This document shows positions 31,962 through 38,666 of a stretch of DNA of 38,666 bases, in pieces. This DNA is from an uncultured Geobacteraceae bacterium. GTDB lineage: Bacteria; Desulfobacterota; Desulfuromonadia; Geobacterales; Pseudopelobacteraceae. The notes below the pieces were generated by a model. That model was not told the DNA's origin. It saw only the letters and a program-made list of their open reading frames with translations, and ran no database searches. The translations under genes and the position numbers were made by a program. Location of the stretch: the NCBI GenBank assembly GCA_903852495.1, contig CAINRC010000097.1, positions 1 to 38,666 on the forward strand, in the 5' to 3' direction. Numbering within the stretch: the stretch's first letter is position 1; each line of letters opens with the position of its first letter.

Positions 31962-33343
31962 GCGGCTAACTCCTCGCCATCAATAAATTTTACCGGTATG
32001 CCGTTATAGTGGCCGGTCCCACTCACCAGGCTGTTACGGCCGGAATTTGCGAGGATAATGGTGGACAGGTCAATGTCAACCACCCGCACAACCTTCCTCA
32101 CCGGCACGGCACAGAAGCTTCCCGCACTCGCCACTACAAGGTATGCACCTGGCTGACGGTCGCAGGTCCGCCCCAGCCGTTTTTCGATAGAGCGCACCGG
32201 CATGATATTCCCCCTGACCTGAATCACTCCGCTAATGGCGGACGATTCGCCTCCCGGCGTCTCGGTCGGTTCAAAATATTCTTCAATGCGCTCCACCTCT
32301 GCCAGCGGCAGTGCCATGAGCTCTTCACCCAGCCGGAATAGCACCATTCTTTTTTTCACGACCGTTGGCAGGCTTTCGGCACCGTTTCCGGCGAGTTGTT
32401 CCCTGTTAGTCATGAACCATCTGCGCAGCGGCTCCGCATACGCCAACAATTCAAGGGCAGCATAATTAATCAGCGCCACCGGAACGCCCTCCTGCGTGAC
32501 GGCGCCACCTTCAATCAGATCTTTGGTAATAGCCGGCAGCAGCAGTGAATCGAAGGTCACCCGCTGTAAACCGACAACCTGCTCCACCTGCAGGCCTGCC
32601 AGATGGCCATCAAGGCGCACGACCAACGTAAAATGTACACTTTTCTGTGCTGTCCCGACGAGCAGAGACTGCGTGTCAAGCAGCGGCAGTGGTTTCCCGC
32701 GCAAAAGCGCGACGCTCACCGGTTCCGGAGCAGTGTAAGGGATCGGCATCAGCTCTTCGTTTTCAACCACTTCAACCACATCATCGAAGCGGAATGCATA
32801 TAGTTTATTATCGCAGGTAAATACGACACAGGGGAAATTGGGGGGGAACAGCACCTCCGGTTGAGGCAGCTCATTTTCAGGCATATTTAATGCCGGGGCC
32901 GGGGAAGGGGAATCCACCACATCCTTGCACTTCTGGGGAAGCAAGAGGTGGTCCGGGTCAAGCAACAGCACCGGAAGTCCCTCCCGGTAAAACAGGCCGA
33001 TGGCGACCATATCCCCCCCATACTCAGCTGCCGGCGGAGGGGAAACGGTCGCCTCTTCAACGTCAATCCGGTCGATGATTTTAGTGATCCGGCAGGCGCA
33101 GAGGCCACGCTCTGTGGTGAGTATAATGACGGATCCGCCGTCCGGACAGGACGGGTATGCCCGTTTCAGCCGCAGCAACAGACATAGTTGGAGGTAAATT
33201 TTTCCCGCCACATTTATAAGGCCTTCTATCTCCGGAGAGACGAACGGCAGCGGCGTCACCGGCACCGGATCGATGATTTCCCTGACCGTGGCGGCATCAA
33301 CCCCATACACGTGATCTCCCACCTGAAATACCACGACTTTCAC
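31958..33343 (-). CDS. Triple-domain CheW adaptor
   Basis: A 461-residue protein made of three tandem CheW-like domains, about residues 1-137, 168-300 and 330-461. Each opens with a beta-strand VVVF/CVVF/MVLF and contains an I-x-G-L/V-I/L or equivalent (IEGLINVAGKIY in the first; ISGVIQVRGNIMPVRSIEKRL in the third, closest to consensus). The middle domain is more diverged. CheW couples receptors to CheA, and three domains in one chain may cross-link several receptors or kinases. The start is GTG with CGGAGG at the end of cheR, two bases after its stop. Confidence 0.88.
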   Translation of the reverse strand: MKVVVFQVGDHVYGVDAATVREIIDPVPVTPLPFVSPEIEGLINVAGKIYLQLCLLLRLKRAYPSCPDGGSVIILTTERGLCACRITKIIDRIDVEEATVSPPPAAEYGGDMVAIGLFYREGLPVLLLDPDHLLLPQKCKDVVDSPSPAPALNMPENELPQPEVLFPPNFPCVVFTCDNKLYAFRFDDVVEVVENEELMPIPYTAPEPVSVALLRGKPLPLLDTQSLLVGTAQKSVHFTLVVRLDGHLAGLQVEQVVGLQRVTFDSLLLPAITKDLIEGGAVTQEGVPVALINYAALELLAYAEPLRRWFMTNREQLAGNGAESLPTVVKKRMVLFRLGEELMALPLAEVERIEEYFEPTETPGGESSAISGVIQVRGNIMPVRSIEKRLGRTCDRQPGAYLVVASAGSFCAVPVRKVVRVVDIDLSTIILANSGRNSLVSGTGHYNGIPVKFIDGEELAA

Positions 33344-33345
33344 AG

Positions 33346-34239
33346 TCAGCCTCCGGTTGCCGTTTTCACATACCAGAAAACACCATCACGGTGGTGTGGT
33401 TCAAGACCATCACGGCATAACAAGGTGTCGGTCGCCCCCAGCATCAGCGTACCGCCTGGCGCCAGACTGGCGGAGAGGTGCACCTGCACATTTTTTTTAT
33501 ATTTATTGAAATATATCAGTACATTGCGACAGATTACCAGGTCAAACGGTTCCTCTTCCAGCAACGGTTCAAGAAGGTTGTGATGACGGAAGCCGGTAAT
33601 CTCAGATACGCAGCGTTTAACGCGCATACTCCGCCCATCGGAGCGGTTCCTCTCCTGCTCCTCTATTTGGTCGAAAAAGCGCCACAATTGGGGATCCATA
33701 GTGCGAAAGGAGCCCATTTCGACGGTGGAGTAGGTGGCGTTTTCGGCCATGCGGATCATCGGTACCGAAATGTCGCTTCCCAGTACGGAGATGTTCCAGC
33801 CCGGTAACGGCACAATTGACCCGTCAGCACATTCGCGTGCACTGCCCGCAGTTTCCATGGCCATCAACACGAGCATTGCCAGATTATAGGTTTCCTCCCC
33901 GCTTGAGCATCCCGCCGACCAGACGCGCAGTCGAAGGTCACCGGACTGCTGTTTCTGCGCTATCATCTGCGGCAGAAGCTCCGCAGCCAGAACCGCTATC
34001 AGTTCCTTGTCACGATTAAAGTACGTTTCATGCACGGTCAGACACTCCACCAGAGAAAGCCACTCCGACTCGGGTGCATCTGGAGACAGCATCTCCCGCC
34101 CCCAGAAGACAGTATCAGTGGTGCCCATGACTTCAAATATGCGCACCAGCTTGCGCTCCACCTGATTACCTGGCGCTATACCGTAACGTCGCTCCACTTC
34201 CTGCATGAGCATATCTATGATTTTCTGTTTTGAGTTCAT
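33346..34239 (-). CDS. cheR: Chemoreceptor methyltransferase CheR
   Basis: A 297-residue protein with an N-terminal helical part, TVHETYFNRD (the entry motif of CheR), the SAM-binding RVWSAGCSSGEETY (105-118), the ISVLGSDIS strand and FDLVICRNVLIYF followed by LAPGGTLMLGATD. It methylates receptor glutamates. No TPR domain is attached. The start ATG has only a weak ribosome binding site. Confidence 0.94.
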   Translation of the reverse strand: MNSKQKIIDMLMQEVERRYGIAPGNQVERKLVRIFEVMGTTDTVFWGREMLSPDAPESEWLSLVECLTVHETYFNRDKELIAVLAAELLPQMIAQKQQSGDLRLRVWSAGCSSGEETYNLAMLVLMAMETAGSARECADGSIVPLPGWNISVLGSDISVPMIRMAENATYSTVEMGSFRTMDPQLWRFFDQIEEQERNRSDGRSMRVKRCVSEITGFRHHNLLEPLLEEEPFDLVICRNVLIYFNKYKKNVQVHLSASLAPGGTLMLGATDTLLCRDGLEPHHRDGVFWYVKTATGG

Positions 34240-34303
34240 GTCGCTCTGCGTTGAATGACTTTAGATGCAAATAACGAAAAACCTCTTTTTTCGCTTGCGC
34301 CCT

Positions 34304-36104
34304 CTACCCCCGGAAGCGCTCCGCTTCCCTGCGGGTGTTGTCCGCAAGCAGTGCCAGCTCAACCACGGTGGCGGTTATTTCTTCCGAGGCAGCGGCATTT
34401 GATTCTGCAACCCTGTTCAGCGAGGTGATGTTGGTATTTATTTCCTGCACCGCTGCGCTCTGTTCTTCAAGTGCAACGGAAATGCGCTGCAGCATGGATT
34501 CCGTCCGCAAGGCGTCATCGCTGATTTTGCCCATACCGCCACTGATCTCGTTAACAACCAGCACAGCCTGACTGGCATCCTTTGCCGCACGGCTGACCAG
34601 AAGCACAATTTCCTGGGTTGATTCGGCAACACTAGCGGCAAGTTTGCCGACCTCTTCGGCAACAACGGCAAATCCCCGGCCGTGCTCACCGGCGCGAGCC
34701 GCCTCGATGGCAGCATTCAGAGAAAGCAGGTTGGTCTTGGAGGCAATCTTCTCGATAAACTCAGTTAATTTATTGATCTTTTCACTGTTGATAGCGATAT
34801 TTTTCACCACGTCAACCATCTGCCCCATTCTCACCCGCCCTTCAGAGACAAACAGCACTGAATCCTTGGCACGGAGGCTCGCCTCCTCAGTGCTGCGGGT
34901 AATATCGGTTATGGATGCCGCCGTCTGCCGAATTGCCGTGGCAACCTGCACGATGGCATGGAACTGGTTTTGTGAACCATCGGAAATCTGGCTTACAGCA
35001 CCGGATGTCTGTGACGAGGCGGCGGCTACCTGACGGGCGTTCGAAATAATGTTGCCGATAGCGGCGGAGAACGTTGTCAGAGAATTGTTCAGACTTTCCT
35101 TCAGTACGGCAAACTCGCCCCGCACCTCCCCGGTCATGCGTCGGCTCAGGTCACCTTGCGCCATAGCTTCCAGAATACCGCGTACTTCATTGATCGGCGT
35201 TATCACCGCATCCAGGGTGTCATTAAACCCCTGCACGATGTTGCGGAACTCTCCCTGATGCTTTGCCGCATCGCTCCGGGTAGCCAGTTTACCGGCCACG
35301 GCAGCGGCTGATAGTACTTTGGTATCAACAATCAACAGCCTGATGGCATCCGCCATCTTTGCCATTGACTGCTGGAGCACACCGATCTCGTCTCTGGCTG
35401 ATATGTCCAGCATAACGGAGGTATCCCCTTCACTAATTTTCCTGGCTGCTTCGACGCAATCCTGAAGCGGCTTTGTAATAGACCGGGAAATTCGGATTGA
35501 AAGAATGATGCCGATGATGAGCGCACCAAGTCCCATCAGTAGTGTAACAGTGTTGGTCATAGCGGCTATTTTGGCGCATTCCGCACCGACCCGCTTCACT
35601 TCTAGATCCAGATACAGGTGCATTTCGTCCACATCAAACTCGGCAGTTTTTTTAGCCGCTGTGAGAGGCCCAAAGAAAAGGGCCAGCGCCTCCTTTTCCC
35701 TGCCGGTACGGCTCAGCCCCAGAAATGTGTTAAGCCGCTCCCGGTAGATATCACGACTGGCCTTTACTGCACCAAGAAGCTTCTTCTCTTTTTCCGAACG
35801 CGCTGTTTTGCTGAACTTTTCAATATTCGTATCAATTTTTTCCAGCAACGCGGCGATCCGGACCGCTTCCCTGTTTCTGGCGACAGCGTCTCATAGAGGC
35901 TGCAGACAGGGAAATCTCATCCATACCGTCTTTCAGGTCATTCACCATCTCGCTGCTGGCCCATTTTTCCTGAGTCAGCTCAAGTACCGCACCGTTAAGC
36001 CTCCCCACGTTGAAATAACTGCCAGCCGCACCGGCGACCAGCATCAGCAGTATCACAAAAAAACCGGCTGCAAGCCGAACCCCGATTTTCATATTCCTCA
36101 TCAT
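34304..36104 (-). pseudogene. Methyl-accepting chemotaxis protein with a frameshift near the 5' end
   Basis: The intact protein would be about 600 residues. The first part starts at ATG 36102-36104 (GGGGGA upstream) and has a membrane segment (VRLAAGFFVILLMLVAGAAG) and a helical periplasmic region ending SLSAASMR. There the frame breaks. Restoring two bases (AGAGAC in place of AGAC near 35888-35892) rejoins it to [20 protein letters not shown] and the rest. The second part has further periplasmic helices, a second membrane segment ([19 protein letters not shown]), two or more HAMP units and the signalling tip with [20 protein letters not shown]. It may be a real loss, a phase-variable site or a sequencing error. 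The gene lies between cheR and the HD-GYP gene, as the cluster's likely receptor. Confidence 0.82.
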
Positions 36105-36199
36105 CAGATCCCCCGTTTTTCGGTACCACCTGCCAACGACACGACGTCTCGTTGGCACATCTACTTGTAATTTTGTTCTGATCTCCGGCCGGACCGGCA

Positions 36200-37240
36200 C
36201 TACTCAGGTATGGCCAACAGCTCACCGTCCCGGAGCAGGTCGATAAAATGCCCAACCAGTTCAGGATCAAACTGGGTTCCGGCATTATCAGACAGCTCCC
36301 GCATGGCGGCTTCAAGCGGCAGACCCTTCCGGTACGGACGATGGGTTGTCATGGCATCAAAAGTGTCGGCGATGGACATGATGCGCGCTTCTATCGGCAG
36401 TTCACTGCCACGTATCCCATACGGATACCCCGTGCCGTCGAAGCGCTCATGGTGTTTGGCGACACAATCCTGCACGTCGGCCAGATGTTCGATATGCCGA
36501 AGAATGTTGGTGGCGATCACCGGATGCTGACGCATGGCTTCAAACTCTTCATCATTCAGGCGCCCCGGATTATGCAGAATTCTTTTATCAATGCCTATTT
36601 TACCGATATCATGAAGGATGGCGGCCTGTTCAAGGATTTTGACCCGCTCGGCGGGCAGGCCGATTCTGCTGGCGAGCGCCAGACTGTAGCGAGTGACACG
36701 CGCTGAATGACCATGGGTGTACGGGTCGCTGGCTTCGATCGTGCTCACCAGAGCGTTGAGAACGTTAAGATAGATGGACTCCTGTTTGACATTCAAGAGA
36801 CGGACATCTGCCAGGGTTTTTTCCAGTTCCTTGTTGACGGCATACAGTTCCGCAGTGTGCCCCACCCGTTCCTGAGCCTGGGCCAGTTCAAAAATCTGCT
36901 CGGCGGTACTGTCCACCAGCTGCATGACCCGGTCAACCATGAGGTTGAAACTGTCCGACAGCGCTTTTATTTCCCGGCTGCCTTTTATCTGCAGCTTGGC
37001 ATTTGAATTTCCCTGTTCAAGGAGCCGCATTGATTTTGTCAGTTTGTCAAGAGGGGTAGTGACGTAGTGGTTGATGAATGCCGTGCTGATGAGCATGGCT
37101 ACCACGCAGCCCGTAGCATCGGAAACCGCACTGTCATTGCCTACATGTGACATCAGCAGATACACCAATCCCATGGAGACGGAAATAAGGACGGACAATT
37201 TTGTTGCAAGCGATTGTAGCACTGTGGAATTCCTTTTCAC
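36200..37240 (-). CDS. Membrane HD-GYP protein, probable c-di-GMP phosphodiesterase
   Basis: A 346-residue protein with two membrane segments (about 13-33 and 40-57), a HAMP domain (about 58-112), a short coiled coil and an HD-GYP domain with His210-Asp211 (AILHDIGKIG) and HHERFDGTGYPYGIRG (263-278). All metal-site motifs look intact, so it probably cleaves cyclic di-GMP. Almost no periplasmic loop is present, so it likely senses through the membrane or HAMP. The start is GTG 37238-37240 without a clear ribosome binding site, so a later start is possible. It lies between the hybrid kinase and the receptor gene. Confidence 0.88.
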   Translation of the reverse strand: MKRNSTVLQSLATKLSVLISVSMGLVYLLMSHVGNDSAVSDATGCVVAMLISTAFINHYVTTPLDKLTKSMRLLEQGNSNAKLQIKGSREIKALSDSFNLMVDRVMQLVDSTAEQIFELAQAQERVGHTAELYAVNKELEKTLADVRLLNVKQESIYLNVLNALVSTIEASDPYTHGHSARVTRYSLALASRIGLPAERVKILEQAAILHDIGKIGIDKRILHNPGRLNDEEFEAMRQHPVIATNILRHIEHLADVQDCVAKHHERFDGTGYPYGIRGSELPIEARIMSIADTFDAMTTHRPYRKGLPLEAAMRELSDNAGTQFDPELVGHFIDLLRDGELLAIPE

Positions 37241-37279
37241 TGCTGCGGTGCGCCGCCCAGAGTAGAACGGTGTGAATAC

Positions 37280-38431
37280 CTACTCTGCAACCGGCAGCCA
37301 GATATGGAACCGGGCGCCACCTTCCGCTACTGATTCAGCGGAGATCAACCCGCCATGTTTCATGATGATGGTGTGGCACAGGGCAAGACTCAGCCCCATC
37401 CCCCTCTGGCTGCCTTTCTTCTTGGTACTGAAATACGGATCGAATATTTTCGGCAGGTACTCATCAGGAATGCCGGTGCCGGTATCGGTCAGCGAAAGAT
37501 GCAGATACGAACCTGGTGAAAGCGGCAGCGAATCATATTCGGTGAGCGTAACAGATTGGGCCGTCAAATGCAGCGTGCCACCAGACGGCATCGCTTCAAG
37601 CGCGTTGGTTGCCAAACTTGAAAACACAAGTTGCAGCTGATCTTCCAGAAATCTGATGTCCAGACCATCATCAAAAAAGTCAACCGTCAGAGTTACCGGG
37701 CTCCCCAACAGCACGGACTGAACCGCGTGCTGGAAAAGCGGCGGAACACGACCCGCTTTCATAAATTCACTGGTATCCTCGCCAAGAAGCAGCAGCATCC
37801 GGCCAAGATCGTGCGCTTCGGCAAAACAGTGCTCCACCTGTGCAAGGTGGGCGCTGCAGTCGCTAAGCGGATCAAGCTCCATTCTGGCCAGAGATGCGCA
37901 CCCCTGGATTGTCTGCAGCAGGGTGTTATAATCGTGGGCCACACCCCTTGCCAGGGTGGCAACTATTTTATGGTGTTTCAATTTCACCGCCTGGATTCCC
38001 CGCTCATGCACAAGATGGAGCTGTTCTTCGGCTCTCAGGCGCCGGGCACATTCCAGCAGGCACTCGAAGAGCAGATAACTGTTGACCGGCTTGGTAACAT
38101 ACTTGTCGATACCGAGATTGATTGCCCGCAACAGGTAGTCTGTTTGTTCGAAAGCAGTTATTACGACAATCGGGACGGTCGGGTTAAGCCCCCGAATTTC
38201 GTGTGCCATGGCCAGACCGTCAATGTGGGGCATGAGGATATCCGTGACCACAATGTCCGGGGCGTGCTTGACAAACGCTTCCAGCCCTTCCGCACCATCT
38301 GCCGCCGTTATCAGGGTTCCGATGGGGCGGCGCAGAAACTCGCTGAACTGCTCCCGGGTATCGGCATCATCCTCGACGTATAATACCGTAAGTTTTTTCA
38401 GGTAATCCCGGTCCAGTTTATTGAAATTCAC
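37280..38431 (-). CDS. Response regulator receiver fused to a histidine kinase
   Basis: About 383 residues from GTG 38429-38431, which has GGGGGGA just upstream; a longer reading from ATG 38467 lacks a ribosome binding site. The receiver is N-terminal (phospho-Asp64 in VTDILMP). The phosphorylatable His166 is in GVAHDYNTLLQ, as in GIAHDFNN kinases. The ATPase has ATNALEAM, DTGTGIPDEYLPKIFDPYF and GMGLSLAL. No membrane segment is present, so it is a soluble kinase controlled by its own receiver. It follows another kinase gene on the same strand. Confidence 0.88.
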   Translation of the reverse strand: MNFNKLDRDYLKKLTVLYVEDDADTREQFSEFLRRPIGTLITAADGAEGLEAFVKHAPDIVVTDILMPHIDGLAMAHEIRGLNPTVPIVVITAFEQTDYLLRAINLGIDKYVTKPVNSYLLFECLLECARRLRAEEQLHLVHERGIQAVKLKHHKIVATLARGVAHDYNTLLQTIQGCASLARMELDPLSDCSAHLAQVEHCFAEAHDLGRMLLLLGEDTSEFMKAGRVPPLFQHAVQSVLLGSPVTLTVDFFDDGLDIRFLEDQLQLVFSSLATNALEAMPSGGTLHLTAQSVTLTEYDSLPLSPGSYLHLSLTDTGTGIPDEYLPKIFDPYFSTKKKGSQRGMGLSLALCHTIIMKHGGLISAESVAEGGARFHIWLPVAE

Positions 38432-38494
38432 GAAGTCCCCCCATTTTATAAATCCGCTGCTGTGCATCGGAATGAATCCGGATTGATACTATGA

Positions 38495-38666
38495 TCATGG
38501 CATATTCCCTTCACGCGGGGTTACAATGATAAATTCGGCGCCCCCGTCTATGTTATGCACCTCGATGGTGCCGTTCATGCTCCGCTCGATAATCATTTTC
38601 GACATATACAGGCCAATACCGCTACCCCTCTGCTTGGTGGAAAAATACGGTTCGAAAATCTTGTCC
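38495..38666 (-). CDS. Histidine kinase, C-terminal end only
   Basis: Only the last 56 or so residues are in the window. They contain the ATPase features [23 protein letters not shown] and end EGNMP. This is the end of a sensor kinase ATP-binding domain. The rest lies beyond the right edge. It is upstream of the hybrid kinase on the same strand, with 63 bases between. Confidence 0.85.
   Translation of the reverse strand, partial: DKIFEPYFSTKQRGSGIGLYMSKMIIERSMNGTIEVHNIDGGAEFIIVTPREGNMP

Noticed and set aside
36105..36200. Upstream extension of the chemoreceptor reading frame
   Set aside because: The extra residues are charged and irregular before the natural MMRNMKIG start, which has a GGGGGA site; the extension also abuts the HD-GYP stop.
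1..38666. CRISPR array, tRNA or rRNA genes, prophage or classical insertion sequence
   Set aside because: No regularly spaced direct repeats, no cloverleaf or rRNA blocks, and no transposase, integrase or phage structural protein was recognised.

Overview
The window (38.7 kb, GC-rich) looks like chromosomal DNA of a Geobacter-type bacterium (Desulfuromonadota/Geobacterales, including Pelobacter-like relatives). I base this on the methylmalonyl-CoA block next to an OmpJ-type porin, the GlcF-type CCG/iron-sulfur protein, a PilT, and a large chemosensory cluster with HD-GYP and histidine kinase genes. From memory, this order (porin, epimerase, mutase, carboxylase, XRE regulator, glcF, trmFO, topA) resembles the Geobacter sulfurreducens region around ompJ; I could not align it. 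No rRNA, tRNA, CRISPR array or prophage was seen.

Layout. 1-2282: the start of an exported protein and a porin gene with a strong sigma70-type promoter and a long structured leader, both on the minus strand. 2394-11182 (minus): propionyl/methylmalonyl-CoA metabolism. An XRE-cupin regulator, a carboxyltransferase, a biotin carboxylase/biotin carrier fusion and a degenerate thymidylate-kinase-like protein lie in one apparent operon that ends at a strong terminator. Methylmalonyl-CoA mutase (catalytic subunit only), a GxxExxY-family protein and methylmalonyl-CoA epimerase follow. Together the enzymes would interconvert propionyl-CoA, (S)- and (R)-methylmalonyl-CoA and succinyl-CoA. 11321-19538 (minus): glcF-like, trmFO, topA, dprA, a LysM protein and a CpoB/YbgF-like lipoprotein. 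19701-27586 (plus): U32 peptidase-family protein, dnaB, pilT, moaC, a membrane fatty-acid-hydroxylase-family protein, rhlE and an RluA-type pseudouridine synthase. 27569-38666 (minus): sensor kinase (partial), receiver-kinase hybrid, HD-GYP, frameshifted chemoreceptor, cheR, triple-domain cheW, cheB, CheB-like lone receiver and cheA, many with stop/start overlaps.

The most unusual element is a dispersed repeat family built on CACAGAG/CACGGAG units, seen at seven intergenic or gene-edge sites. Two copies (2823-2961 and 26452-26590) are both 139 bp with inverted arms of about 28 bp, like a miniature inverted-repeat element. One arm lies inside the start of a GxxExxY gene (PD-(D/E)XK nuclease-like), so the repeat encodes the protein's first residues, and a full 139-bp copy lies just beyond that gene's stop. 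This suggests a nuclease-like protein paired with its own repeat, inserted between mcm and mce. The mechanism is inference.

Other oddities are a thymidylate kinase relative that has lost its P-loop lysine, its TREPGG arginine and its DR motif; a mutase without a B12-binding domain or neighbouring B12 subunit; an apparent 2-bp deletion frameshift in the chemoreceptor gene; and a CheW with three tandem domains.
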